This document shows, one piece after another, positions 9,225 to 22,083 of a stretch of DNA of 64,000 bases (position 1 is its first letter; each line of letters begins with the position of its first letter). Position numbers and translations under genes: made by a program. Under the pieces are notes generated by a model. The model worked only from the letters and a program-made list of their open reading frames with translations. It was not told where the DNA came from and did not search any database. Origin of the DNA: Hemerocallis citrina (Eukaryota > Streptophyta > Magnoliopsida > Asparagales > Asphodelaceae). The DNA is taken from assembly GCA_017893485.1 (NCBI GenBank), contig CM030359.1:32988430-33052429 (forward strand). Direction: 5' to 3'.

Positions 9225-12200
9225 TGATATAACACCCCTCAAAATAAAATGATTTATTTAGCATTACTAAATAATATTATATTGGTAAAGTTGACTATTT
9301 TGACTACTTTCTTGAAATTGCAATTTTGCACGTGCAACACACATGCAAAGTCAGAAAATTTTGATTTCTTAAAGTTTCATGGTTAATGATTGATTTTCCT
9401 CATTTATTTATAATATTTTAATTTTTCATATTTATTTAAATTAATTTAACTATTTTACAAATTTATCAATTTTACACGTGCAAATATTTTTTGGGTGAAA
9501 ATCTACACTTTTAGATTTCTGGATAAATTCTCCTTTTTATAACTAATTATATCCTAAACTTTGGGATTTTTCTGAAGAAAGAAACTATTTTTATAAATAC
9601 TTCGAAAGAGAGGGACTTTTATGTAAAAAGCCGTTTGGATCTCAAACAAATAATGAAAATTCGTTTTTAATGATTTTTGGGCTTTCCATGGTCATCATTG
9701 AAAATAAAATCTATTTAAATTTTATTTAGAGTTGATTTGGTAAAGATTTAAATTAATATGGTGTTTTTGCAAATATGGGATTTAAGTGGATCTTGTGCAA
9801 ATATTTTCTTGGAAAGTAAAAGTCAGAAATTTTAATTGGAAAATCTAATATGTATTAGTAGATATTATTTCTGAATTTTCTGGATTTTTACGAATATTAT
9901 TTGACCTATTTGCAAATATTATAAAAAGAGGGACTTTTGTGCAAAATTATCACTTGGAGGGAAACTCCAAATTTCTGGATTTTTGAGCTGATCATGATGC
10001 CTAGTTAACTCAGAGGTAAAGAGTTTACTTTTTTTTAGAATAAATTTGGTTTATTTTGCAAGTTTTGATTAAAAAAATGGTCTTTTTGCAAAATTGCCAC
10101 TTAGAGGGCAAAAAGTACAATTTCGTTTTTCTGGGTTTTAAAACAGTGCCGGCCAATATTAGGGTGGTTGTTTTGTTTTTAAAATCTCAATTAAGTTGGT
10201 TTTATCTAATTTCCAAGTATAAGGATTTATATATGTAAAAATATATTTAAAAGAGATATTTTGCAAATCTATTCAAAAACCCTAGATACCCTATTTCCGG
10301 CCTATTAAAGGTGAGGTGCAGCCATCTCTTTGCTGCACAACTCAAAAGATTTCTTTATTATTATTTTATTGGAGTTTCAAAGCGAGGATCTTGGTTTTCT
10401 TGCGAAATGAGGGATTTTCTTATTTTCTTTATCATCTTCGGTTGATTCTTCAATAAGGTGAGTGACATATATTTGTTTTTGTATTGTTCTAAGCATGTTG
10501 TATGTGATGATTTGTTTATTAGAAAGCATGCTAGAGATTTTATGAAGATATGATGAATTTGATGAGTAGATGAGTTAAAAATTGAATCTTTACTTGAAAC
10601 TATGCTAATGATGAGTAAACTACACCTAGATGACTTGAGATTGTTAGAGAACCTAATAGGAATCATGGGTATGTTATTTTCTATCATATGCTCGCTGATT
10701 TGATTGAGTTTAATAAGTTGTATGTTGGTTATTGCAAAAGAGTGAATAAAAACCTAGTTTTACTGTGTATGAATGCATATGGTCTGTTCTTGAAGTTTTG
10801 ATGAGTATAACTTGATTAATACATGTCAAAAAGTGCTTTTATTCATGAGTAAACTGATGTGAGTGTTGTATATGTATTTAAGGAACTACAAGAATAGTTA
10901 TTGGATCAAAAGAATCAAATTTTGAAGTAAAAGAGGAGCTTGAGTTTTCGGGTCTGATTATATGCAGACCAAAAATTGGACTTTTGATGTTTTGATGTTT
11001 TCGATTAGATTTGAGTTGTTTTGGGTACTGAGATGGTTTTGAACTTCATACTACATATATATATACAATAAGTTCCTTGATGCTGAAGGATTTTGTGTGG
11101 TTTCAATTGGATCCAACTTGTTTTCATACTCAGATTGATTTAGATATTACCCTACTGCTATTTGATGAGTTTTAAATGCTATAACTGAAGCTAAGCCCTT
11201 ATATGAACAATTACATATATATATTGACTGTTTTGAAGATTTTTTTGTGAAAAATCACTCTTTTGAGATGTTGAGGTGTTTTTGATTTGTTTTATAAAGT
11301 CATATATGTTGTACAAGTCATACTTTAGCATCTCAGAAAATTTATTTTTTATTTCACAAAGTTAATTGATGTATCAGTTGAAAACATGCACAACTTTTCA
11401 ACCCTGGCTGTTTTAACAGCTAGCGGTCGACCACACGGTCGACCGCCATTCTATTTTTTGAGAATTTCAAAGGTTCGGTCGACCGCCGTTATTTTGCACT
11501 GTTTTGGATAGTCGACTGTCAATTGCCTTGTAGGCTGTTTTGTTGAGTTTTTCTTCATTTCTTTAAACGGTTATTTTCTAGATATTATGGATTATTGATC
11601 TACTGTTTTAGATGATGTTTTACTACAGATTTCAGTATTTTACAAAAAGTTATATTTTGTTTATAATGGAATTTAAATTACATTCATATGACTTTATAAA
11701 GAGAGATATTCGTAGTTTTCGAAGGAATTGATGTTTTGTGATATTCTACGACTTCAAAATATGGTTTTCTGTTATTTAATGGATTTAATATTTTATTTGA
11801 ATTCTGGAATTTTATGAGTACATTATATAGATTTGGATTTCTGTTGATTTAAGAAGTTTTCTTCATATAAACGTTTTGATGATGAACCGATGAGTTTTAT
11901 TGAAAGTTTTGGTATTGATGGTTGATTTATGAGTTTTTAGAGATTGAGTGGGGCCCTAACTACCGGCGGTTAAGATTTTGGTTGTTGTTCAGTTAAGTTA
12001 AGCCCGGTAGGGTACACTAACTCTAAGAGATTCGCAATTTATTAAATAATTAACTAACTTAACATGATAAGGACAGGTACTAGATGGTTAGATGATGAAA
12101 TGAGAGAAAATGTGGGTTATGGACTCCAGGATGATACAAGAAGTGAGATATTCCTCAGTATTCCGGGACGATGGACGTAAGGGCCATAGAGTGATCCACG

Positions 12201-13030
12201 GAGTGGGATTGTTCGCCAGTATTCTGAGGACGAGAGCGATGCTCATGGGATGTTTGTGCAATAAGGGTTCCAGGATGACCTGCGGAGTGAGGCAATTCCC
12301 AGTTTTCCAGGACGATGGACGTAAGGCCACAGAATGATCTGCAGAGTGGGATTGGCCTCTAGTAATCCAAGGGCGAGAACCGATACTTGCAGAATGTCTA
12401 AATCTCGTAGTAGTCATCGTAGTAGGATTAGTTGCATAACGAGGGATTAAACCCTATCAAGTGGAGAATGTTATGGGCTTGCACCAGACCTATGTAGAGT
12501 GGGATGCATAGAATCCGACAAGTGTGCATTAGAGAGTCAGCATATAGCATTGGTGTTTTCTTGACTTGGTTTTATGCATGTTGTTTTCTGTTTCCATACA
12601 CTTGACACTTAATCTAGTTTCACTTGATGTTTTCATGTTTTATTTATTTATATTTCATATTCTTTTCATTTATTCTTATTGTTGATACATGTTGTTCATG
12701 ACTTTATCCTTTATGTCTGACCCCTGTAGTTTTGGGGGTTAGGGTTATCTCTGACCTCATGTTTTACAGGTAGGTACCTATAGCTTGGGATTTGGATTCA
12801 TGGGGTAGAATGATATATGGCTTATGTAAATTTTAAAAGAATGTATTGTAAAAGAAAGAATTTGTAATTCAAGGTGTTTGTTTTCCGCGTGCTTTGTAAA
12901 AAAATTAATGTAATAAAAGTTGAAAATTTTTATCTGTGTTTTGATTATGTTTACTATTACAATTGAGGTTGACGCTGGGAATTGTGCCACGTATTTCTAA
13001 GATATCATATTGAAAATTTGGGGCACTACA
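9225..13030 (+). mobile_element. 3.8-kb Gypsy LTR related to the young element's LTR
   Basis: It starts TGATATAACACCCC after a PPT and ends GGGGCACTACA. It is AT-rich with no coding sequence. Blocks near 12430-12540 (the stretch TGGGATGCATAGAATCCGA and its neighbourhood) match the complement of the young element's LTR near 25040-25140, so the two LTRs are distant relatives. GGTCGACC-type palindromes cluster at 11424-11515. No matching 5' LTR is present in the window. Confidence 0.65.
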
Positions 13031-15699
13031 AGATCTGGATCGTCCGATCCGCAAGCTTCCCCGTGTTCGTGGATTATTGAGTTTGTGTTCGTTGCCCGGG
13101 ATCCGTTCCCGTTATTCTATTCTTCCCGTCAGATTCGTCATCTTCGCCCTAAGGCAAGTAACTCGTATATTATTTTTGTTTGTATACAAGTACAAAACAC
13201 TGCAAGTAGTCTCGCTCTCGTTTTGTATTCGTTCTTATGATAATCCCTTGTTAAATCTTGATCCCATTTGTTTGATCCATTCGTAGTCATGATCCATCAT
13301 CATAGTTGTCACACACACACTACATGAAAATAATTAGATCTAGATAGTTTTTCTTGATGTATATATACTTGTGCGTGATCTATTGTATGTTGTAGATTTG
13401 TTACATGATTGATGTGCTAGATGTGTTATCCCGTTGTAGACTTGTTATTACCCATGCCATGTTGATTTGAGTATCTAACATATCATATTTTACATCATAC
13501 TCTAATTTGGATATATTGCATATGAGTTGTTTGATTAAATGCATGAAAAGATATTTCACTTTGCTGCTGCCCTGTTTTGGTTCAACATTTTAGACCATGT
13601 TAAGGTCAGTAAAGTAAATTATTTTGTGAATATGATTCGTAGGCCTCGATGTCTATTTTTCAGAACTTTCGACGGATCTCGATTTCGATTTTTGATGTGT
13701 GAGTTATCGCTGTTTTACTGCATCTGTGTCGTAATTTTCAGATTCTGATTTATGTGATTGCTGCATGTTATATTATTTTTAAAACTGATGTTAAAAGTAA
13801 GATTTGGACGTAATATTATTCTGAGTATATCTAGACATGACTGGGATCAACCCCTAATTTTTGTAGATTTGTTTAATGACTCTTATAATTTATTTCATGC
13901 TTATGAAACCAATCGTATAATCTCCAAACTGCATGCTGTTCAATAAAGAACTCTATTTTTAACCTGATTCCAGCCACCGTTGATTAAAAATTTGTGAACA
14001 TGAAATATAGTCTGGTATGTCTATTTTACAACCCTTTTGACGGATTTGGATTTCGAGTTGTATTTTGTGAACTATCTCTGTTTTGGTACTGCTGTATCTG
14101 AACTTCCAGATTCACAAATTTGCTGCATCATTCTGTTTTCCAAATAAATTTGACTATACTATCTGTAATGGAATTTTATGAAATTCCATATTCTGTTACT
14201 AGACATGCTAGGGAACCTTCTAGAATTTTACTAGATTTAAATATGGTGTTTCTATACTCTTTTCATACCTATAAATAAAACCCTGTGATTTCTGGCTGAA
14301 CTTGAATTCTGTGTAAAACGCTGTTTTGAACCTTGTTGCTGTACTTGTTATGTGCCTTATGTATATGCGCAGAATTCAGCAGAGAGTCTAATTTCTAGAT
14401 TTTTTGAAGGATCCAGGTTTGCATTCTTGTGGCAACGGAAATCTTAGGTTTGGTGCAGTAGTGTCTTGCTGTCCAGAATTGAAAGTCTCGTTGTCCTAGT
14501 CTATTATGAGTTGTTTGTCACCCGTTCGTGTCTTCTATCCAACTTGAACTTGTTCCTTGTTTCTTGCCATGTTTTCTTGTCTAAACTGTTCACGTCCATG
14601 CTTGCTTCAATATTAATAACAAGAAATCTAGTCGAGGTTAAGGGAAAGATCTAGTAGTGGGAAATACAGAAATGTGTAGTTGGAAGGGGGCCCATGTTTC
14701 CCACTTGCTTACCCCACTAAATGCTTTCCCATAGGAGAGGTTTACTCGGAGGATCCACAGATCCTACTTGATACTTGATACTTGACACGTGATTACTTGA
14801 CACATGATACTTGATACTTGATACTTGATACTTGACACGTGATTACTTGACTACTTGATATGTGATACCTGAGTACACGGCCCTCTATAATCTACTACAA
14901 AATATAAAAGAAACTTTTCTAAATGTAGCAACCATATGGTAAAAATTTGGGACGCATTAAGTGCTACCTAGATATAATTAGATGCAAGACTTGAAAATAA
15001 CATGATCACTTGCTCATTCTTGATACTTATACATGCTACTTGATACTTGATACTTGTTTGAATGCTACTTGATACTTGATACTTGTTACATGCCACTTGC
15101 ACCTTGTTATCTCATCATATTACTTGATTCTATTCCTTGATTTAGAGTTAGTTGCTCTATTTTGCTGTCATATTTCTTCCATGCTTACTTTAGTTTTTGC
15201 TTCTTGTTACTACTCTGTATATTCCTTATCTGCTTTCCGTACTTGTTGCCTGCACTACATGCGGACCGTAACTTGCACTGATGGGCATTTTATTTCTTGT
15301 TCAAATTGTCAATTTGTAGACTATGGTGACCAGCTGCCTGAAGGTGTAACTGACCAAGTTGTTCTATGCTTGGCTAGAGCTCCTGCTTGAGTTATTTCCT
15401 GTTTTTGAATAAAGTGTATTTGCTGCTACTTGAATCTTGTATTGGGCGCTTTGTCCCAGGATATATAACTTGTTGTTTCTAGATTTAATTATTGGAGAAT
15501 TATTAATCTTGTTTTCAAGTAATTTCGTTGGTTATATAAACTTGTTCATGCATGCGTGGATGATTCCTTCTTGTTACTTCTTGTTATTTCTTGTATATTG
15601 TTGCAAAGATCCTTACAGCTCATGAATGGTGAAAGTCATTCGCTAGACTTGTGTCGCGTATCCGTATTCCGTATTCCCTTTGAGAAGCGGGGCATGACA
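13031..15699 (+). mobile_element. 3' LTR of the old Gypsy element, right part
   Basis: Continuation of the LTR begun at 6835 after the nested block; it ends GGGGCATGACA. Together the parts make about 3.6 kb, close to the young element's 3.43 kb. At 13151 AAG|GCAAGTAA looks like a GC-type 5' splice site after the C-rich leader, so this LTR may have carried a spliced 5' leader. No genes. Confidence 0.55.
14765..15093. repeat. GATACTTGATACTTG minisatellite
   Basis: Short direct repeats of GATACTTG and GA(C/T)AC(A/G)TGATTACTTG fill 14765-14876 and return at about 15022-15093. They lie inside the LTR and probably arose by slippage. Confidence 0.8.
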
Positions 15700-17070
15700 T
15701 TAATTTAAACTAATTAATTTTATTTTTATTTTTAAATCCTAAATTCTGATTTTATTTTTGTGTGTGCAACACGTGCTTCAAGAAGGGAAAGTGAAGAAAA
15801 AGAAGCTAGAAATAAAGAGCAAATCAAAATAGGGAAATAAATAAAAGAATATGTGGATTTTTCTGCAAAAATGAACCCTAAAAATCCAGGGTCGGATCCC
15901 TATAAATGGAAGAGCCAAAAGCAATTAAGCGACACGCAAAACAAAGGAAGAGAGCGCGACTAATTCCAAACAAAAAAAAAGAAAAAAAAGACGAAAAGAA
16001 AGACAGAGGTTGTTCTTTGAAGTTGCTGGCGTGTGGGTTTTCGTGGCGTTCGAGACAAAGGAGAGAGGAGTTGACGTGTCGGCGCGAAAACCAACGACAA
16101 GGACAGAAAGCATCCTTTGTTGCGTTGCTGGCATCTAACGTGAGCGGCACGGAATTCGAGACAGAGAAAGAAGGATAAGACAGGGGCGTGGCATCTTTTG
16201 CGGAATTCAGTGACACGAAAATCAAAGGAGGAGGAGACAGAGAACAAGTGGTTTACTGTGCAGCTCGGTTTTCGAGGCTTCAGTTTGCAATTTTTTTTTA
16301 CAAAACAGAGTTCTTTCTGTCTCTCTTTTCTTCTTCTAATTTTATGCAATCCAAAACAATGTTTGTTAGTTGCAATTTTATTATGAACTAAATTTATTGT
16401 TCAAGAGCTTCGATGTAGCCTAATTTTGATAACACAATTTTAATTCCATATTATTTTTCTATTTTTTCATGGTTGTGTGTTTGATTTTTGTTCTTAATGC
16501 TTACAATTGTTTGGTCAACTTTTATATGATTCATTAAATCATGGAGAGACCGAACTGGTAATTTGTGATTTCGAATTAATAAAGTTAAACACCGTTATAA
16601 GAGCGAACCGCTGTTTTGGTGACCGTTAAGAAATTCATTGATCTTAATGAATTTTCAATTAGTAATTTGTGCATGAATTATGACAAATAATTAGCTGAGA
16701 AATTTTTTGATATTGCTTGAGAAAGAATATTGAATAATTTGGGGATTTTGGTCTACAACTTGAAAAAATAATATTTTTATTCACATGGACTTATAAATTG
16801 TGTGAGATTAACTAGGTGAAAATCGAAAGCCCTAGGGTTAATTTTGCTATTAACAAATAACCAAATTTCGGATTTTGTTCCTTTAAATTAGTTTATTTCT
16901 TTCATTTAGATTAATTTAATTTAGTTCCTATTTTTTATCATCTTTTCGATCTTCCACATAGTAGTTAATCTAGTACTCAATATAATAATTAGTCCTTGTG
17001 GGTTTGACACTCTTTTCACTAAAACTATACTACTTGTTGCGATTTTGTACACTTGCAAATATTCACATCA
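15700..17070 (+). mobile_element. LTR-like fragment of another retrotransposon
   Basis: AT-rich with a TATA box (CTATAAATGG at 15900) and an A/G-rich leader. The right end (TCCTTGTGGGTTTGACACTC, then a terminal ATTCACATCA) resembles the 3' ends of Athila/Tat-like LTRs. It abuts a truncated Copia LTR at 17071. No PBS or coding sequence; the boundary at 15700 is uncertain. Confidence 0.4.
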
Positions 17071-17378
17071 TCCAACCAATGTCCGGAGTCCAAGTCTTAC
17101 TTGAATCCTTAATAAAATTCATCATATGAACTTAAATCCCAATTTCGATGCATTCTAAGAATGTGACCCTATAGGTTCCCATTACGTTGATAGTAATACT
17201 AAAATCATATTCTAGTATTACAAAAAGTGAGTGGTATCTAGCAATACATCACTGCTACTCAAGTAACGAGAATGTCAGTGATTTGACATAACCTATCTGT
17301 GACCAATGTTACCATGTATTCTAGTCCCTTTGTCCAAATATCTTAACTAACCACAAGGCATAGAGCGTGTCAACCTTG
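17071..17378 (-). mobile_element. 3' LTR scrap, left of the inversion
   Basis: About 300 bp of the Copia LTR in - orientation, matching 24072-24345 and 38219-38525. It is cut on the left by the LTR-like fragment and on the right at the inversion point, near GCATAGAGCGTGTCAACCTT. Confidence 0.75.
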
Positions 17379-18141
17379 TTTGTTGGTCAAGATGACAAAA
17401 GCTCCATTCACTGGAAAAGGTGAAAGGGCTACTGATCTTTTAGGTATCATATATAGTGATGTCTGCGGACCTTTCAACACATTGGCTAGAGGAAGTTTTC
17501 AGTACTTCATTACATTTACTAATGATTTCAGTACATATGGGTTTGTGTATCTGATGAAACACAAATCAGAGTCATTTGAAAAGTTCAAAAAATTCAAGAA
17601 TGATGTACAAAACCAACTTGGTAAAAGTATTAAAGCCCTTCGATAAGATCAAGGTGGTAAGTACTTAAGCCAAGATTTTGATGACCATCTAAAAGAGTGC
17701 AGGATAATATCTCAACTCACTCTCCCTGGAACACCACAATGGAATGGTGTCTCTGAGAGGAGGAATCAGACCTTGTTAGACATGGTCTGATCCATGATGA
17801 GTCATGCAGATCTTCCAAGCTCCTTCTGGGGACATGCTCTATTAACAGCTGCTTTCACACTTAACCATGTTCCATCTAAAACGGTTCAAGAGAAACCATA
17901 TGAGATATGGTCTGGGAGGCGTCTTAGTGTATCTTTTATGAAGATTTGGGGTTGTGAAGCCTATGTAAGGTGCAAAGTATCTGATAAACTTGGTCCCAAA
18001 TCTGATAAGTGCTTCTTTATAGGATATCCCAAGGAAACTAATGGATACTATTTCTATAATCCCACTGAAGAAAAAGTGTTTATCGCACGGATTGTTGTGT
18101 TCCTAGAGAAAGAATTTGTCTCCAAGAGAACCAGTGGGTGA
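17379..18141 (+). pseudogene. Copia integrase, inverted segment
   Basis: It starts abruptly at LLVKMTKAPFTGKGERATD, the point just after the integrase zinc finger, whose first part is on the other strand at 20682. The core is readable (DVCGPF, then FITFTNDFSTYGFVYL, then LPGTPQWNGVSERRNQTLLDM) with Asp and Glu at the catalytic positions. TAA at 17644 and TGA near 17788 interrupt it. The C-terminal part with GYPKETNGYYFYNP follows to 18141. Confidence 0.85.
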
Positions 18142-19390
18142 ACGATAGAACTTTAAGAAATTCAAACTTCGCAAAGTAGCAGCGAACCAATGGTGGAAAT
18201 AGAGCAGTCTCCACAAATCGTTGTGGAACAACAACCTGATCAAGTAGCACAAGGCCTACTTAAGTCTTGTAGGATACCTCATCAACCCGAGAGATATGGT
18301 TTTACCGTGAATCAACATGGTGATATATTTCTCATGGATCAAGATGAGCCTACAACTTATTAGGAAGCTATAAGAGGCCAAGACTCTGAGAAATGGCTTG
18401 AAGCCATGAGATATGAGATGGAATCCATGTATGCCAACAAAGTGTGGACCTTGGTAGACTACCTAAAGGGGTAAAACCTATTGGGTGAAAATGAGTTTTC
18501 AAGAAGAAAACTAAAATGAATGGTAACGTGCAAACCTTTAAGGAGCAGTTGGTGGCTAAAGGTTTTACGCAAGTTCATGGTGTAGACTATGATGAGACTT
18601 TTTTCCCAGTTGTCATGCTTAAATCCATTCGGATCTTGCTTTTTATTGCAACATATCACGATTATGAAATCTAGCAGATGGATGTTAAAACTGCTTTCCT
18701 AAATGGAAATCTTCTCGAGGATGTGTACATGCCACCGCCTGAGGGTTTTGTTACTCCAAAGGATGCTAGAAAGGTATGAAACGATCCATTTATGGATTAA
18801 AGCAAGCTTCTAGAATCTAGAATCTTTGCTTTAATAATGCAATTAAAGAGGTTGGTTTCATCAAGAATGAAGATGAACCTTGTTTCTATAAGAATGTTAG
18901 TAGGAGCACAATTGTCTTTCTGGTGTTGTATGTAGATGACATGCTATTCTTCGGGAATGACATCCCTACCTTACAGTTTGTAAAGACTTGGCTAGGAAAA
19001 TGATTTTCCATGAAGGAATTGGGTGAAGCCACCTATGTATTAGGTACCAAGATCTATAGAGATAGATCAAGAAGATTGTTTGGCATGAGTCCGTGCACAT
19101 ACATAGACAAAGTATTGAAATATTTTAATATGCTATAGTCCAAAAAGGGATTTCTACCTATGTCGCATGGTGTAAGTCTGTCTAAGGCTCAATGTCCTAC
19201 AACTCAAGAAAAGAGGGACCACATGACTAAGATTCCATATGCATCTTCAATTGGATCTTTTATGTATGCCATGTTATGTACTCGTCCAGATGTCTTATAT
19301 GCCTTGAGCATGATGAGCAGGTACAAGTCAGATCCCGGTGAGAGTTACTAGACTATTGTCAAGAACATCCTTAAGTACTTAAGAAGGACA
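18142..19390 (+). pseudogene. Copia reverse transcriptase, inverted segment
   Basis: RT blocks are visible in shifting frames: YGFTVNQHGDIFLMDQDEP (about 18296-18352), KWLEAMRYEMESMYANKVW, VFLVLYVDDMLFFGND with an intact YVDD at 18929-18940, and KELGEATYVLGTKIYRDRS. Frameshifts near 18470 and many stops make it dead. The end of the RT region (KIPYASSIGSFMYAMLCTRP) is readable at 19160-19351. Confidence 0.85.
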
Positions 19391-19870
19391 AAGGATTCAT
19401 TTTTGGTATATAGAGCCAAGGAAGAGTTTGTTGTAAAGGGTTACACTGATGCTAGTTTTCAGTCCGATAAGGATGACTCCAAATCGCAATCATGTTTTGT
19501 GTTTTTCCTAAATGGTGGAGTTGTGAGCTGGAAGAGTACGAAGCAAGAGACAGTAGACGATTCCACTGCAGAGGCTGAGTATATTGCTGCCTCCAATGTA
19601 GAAAAGGAGGCCGTTTGGATCAGAAAGTTCATCACTGAATTTGGCATAGTTCCTAGCATTGTGGACCCAGTGGATCTCTATTGTGATAACAATGGGGCCA
19701 TTGCACAAGCTAGGGAGCTTAGATCTCACTAACGATCCAAACATATACTTATGCGATTCCATCTCATTCAAGAGATCATCGATAAAGAAAATGTGAAGAT
19801 ATGCAGAGTACCGACAGATGATAACATCGCTGACCCACTGACAAAGCATCTTGCACAGCGAAAGCATTAG
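19391..19870 (+). pseudogene. Copia RNase H
   Basis: Clear Copia RNase H blocks: KGYTDASFQSDKDDSKSQS, DSTAEAEYIAASN and DLYCDNNGAIAQA. The last catalytic region continues past a TAA at 19730 (KHILMRFHLIQEII, then VPTDDNIADPLTKHL). Catalytic Asp and Glu are present. Confidence 0.85.
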
Positions 19871-19918
19871 GGTCACACCAGGTCTATAGGCATTAGATGT
19901 ATGTCTGAATGGCTCTAG

Positions 19919-19932
19919 TGAAGGTGGGAGAT
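19919..19932 (+). promoter_or_regulatory. Copia polypurine tract
   Basis: GAAGGTGGGAGAT stands directly before the LTR start TGTTGG, as is usual in plant Copia elements. Confidence 0.8.
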
Positions 19933-20681
19933 TGTTGGTGTATGCCCTGGAGGCTGGTTATGTATTGACATTACTAGTTACATTGCATCATGAAATTTAT
20001 TTCATATATGAGGCAATTTATTTGTTGTGTTTTTTTTATTGTGATTAAATGAGCATAATATATTCCTTAGAATAGTAGTTTCAATACAATGAGATATCAA
20101 GTGCATGCCTTGATTGTGAGATCTCATTGTTTGTAATCGAAACACAATTCTTAAATGTCCCTAGTCAAGTATTTTTGTGAATTAGGACAACAATAATACA
20201 TATAGACTAGTATGTGCGTAGACTGATGACCATATCTCACGGGTAATGGATATGAGATAACAAGTCTTCACATGGGTATATATTAGAGTAATAATGTACT
20301 GGACTAACCCACCATGATAACGCTGCATGGATCGTTACATGAGTGTCATAAGCGGTTCTCACAGTGACCATGGTGTACGTAGTCCTTTGACTTAAAGTAA
20401 CTACGGTTCCCTACATGAGAAGTTGTATGTTTTAATGTCGTCAAACGTTACCTGTAATAAGGTGGGTTATAAAGTCGACTATTGGAGATACTACAAATCA
20501 TGCAGAGGGATGTGAGTGACTTAGATAGAATTTGCCTCTCTTACATAAGATGAGCGATATCGATAGGCCCCTTGAATGAGTGAGACTGTAAAATGCATGG
20601 CCGTGCTAAAAGTCAATATAAAATATTGAGCTCATTTATTTTAGTAAGTCTACTCAGATATCAAGAAACCAAAGATTGAAC
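19933..20681 (+). mobile_element. First half of the Copia 3' LTR, inverted segment
   Basis: It begins TGTTGGTGTATGCCCTGGAGG and matches the LTR at 39229 onward. It stops at AAAGATTGAAC, where the intact copy continues with TACACAAGGGTGACA, and joins the - strand gag-protease ORF there. Confidence 0.85.
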
Positions 20682-22083
20682 CTCATATGATTCAAAATTA
20701 AATGAGTCCAAGAATCCATCTTTATGGAGTTTGGATGTACGGTTCTCATTTATGTGGCCCAAACGATAATGCCAGAGGTAAGTTGGGTTCGTATCATTTG
20801 ATTTGAACCTCTTAGTATTCATATTATAGATGGGCATTTCGTGGTCGAGAATATAAAGTCCATTACCCAATTGTGCACTAGCATAACATATATCATTCAA
20901 ATAAATAAAACAACTTTTGTCCTTTATTATAAATGAAAAAAATTTCTTGTCCAAACAAGAAATAGAAATAATATTCCTACTAATAGCAGGCACAAAATAA
21001 CAGTTCGCTAACTCAATGATAAGCCCAGTTGGCAATGATAAATGACTAGTTCCTACAGCTAAAGTAGCAACTTTTGCTCCATTTCCAACTCGTAGGTCAA
21101 CTTCGCCCTTAGCCAATGGTCTACTCCTTTTGAGATCCTGCAAATTTACAAAAATGTGAGATCTACATCCAGTATCTAATACCCAAGATGCAGAAGTAGA
21201 TAAACTGACTTCTATAACAAAAATACCTATAATAGAAGTCTCACTTCCTTTCTTCTTCTTAAGCTCTTCAAGGTACTTATGGCAGATCATCTTCCAATGT
21301 TCGGTCTCACCACAGTGGAAGCATGCGTTGGCTTGGCCACCCCACCCTTAGGTTTCAAGGCAAAAGTGTTGGGCATGAAATTAACCTTGCTCTTTCCCTT
21401 GCCCTTGGATTTCTTAATCTGCTTTTTGCTCTTGCTCTTACCTTTAGCCTGTTGGACCATCATAATGGTATTTTCCTTACTAATATTATGTTTAGCAGTT
21501 CTCAACATGTTTAGCAGTTATGGCAGAGGTTTGTCAATTTCATTCATGTTGTAGTTCATGACGAATTGACTATAACTTTCCGGCACGATTGCAGGACCAA
21601 GTTAGTGGTCAACTCTTGACCCAAAGAAAAATCAAGCCTTTCAAGGTTCTCTATGTACCCAATCATCTTGAGCACATGAGTTCCAACAGGGCTTCCTTCT
21701 GCCGATTTGCACTGAAATAATGCCTTTGAGACTTCAAATCTCTCATGCCTAGCCTGCTCTTGATAGAGCCTCTTGAGCTGTACGATCATATCATAGACAT
21801 CCATGTTCTCATGTTTCTTCTGAAGCTCAGAGGTCACGGTGGCTAGCATGAGACAACCAACGTCCAAGGCATCATCTTGATGCTTTTTATGAGCATACTT
21901 TTCGGCACGATGGGCACTTGCAGCAGGTGGCACATGAATAGGCTGCTCTAGAACATACAATTGTTTCTTATGCCTGAGGACTATCCTCAGATTCATGTAT
22001 CAGTCTAGAAAATTTGTCCCAGACAATTTGTCATTCATAAGGATATATCGTAATTATTGGTTATTTGATTCGTTGGATGTCAT
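20682..22083 (-). pseudogene. Copia gag, protease and pre-integrase region
   Basis: ATG at 22083 starts a degraded gag (MTSNESNN, stops soon after). The readable gag runs 21996-21556 and includes blocks such as DDALDVGCLMLATVTSELQ and HERFEVSKALFQC. A frameshift near 21555 is followed by a Lys/Gly/Ser-rich linker and a CCHC knuckle (ACFHCGETEHWKMIC, about 21333-21289). The protease has WVLDTGCRSH (DTG). The gag pre-integrase block YLWHYRLGHINENR leads to FNFESYE, where the ORF is cut at 20682 by the inversion. Confidence 0.85.

Noticed and set aside
15906..16349. Overlapping open frames on both strands
   Set aside because: Purine-rich leader sequence of an LTR-like fragment; the frames are open because of base bias and show no domain.
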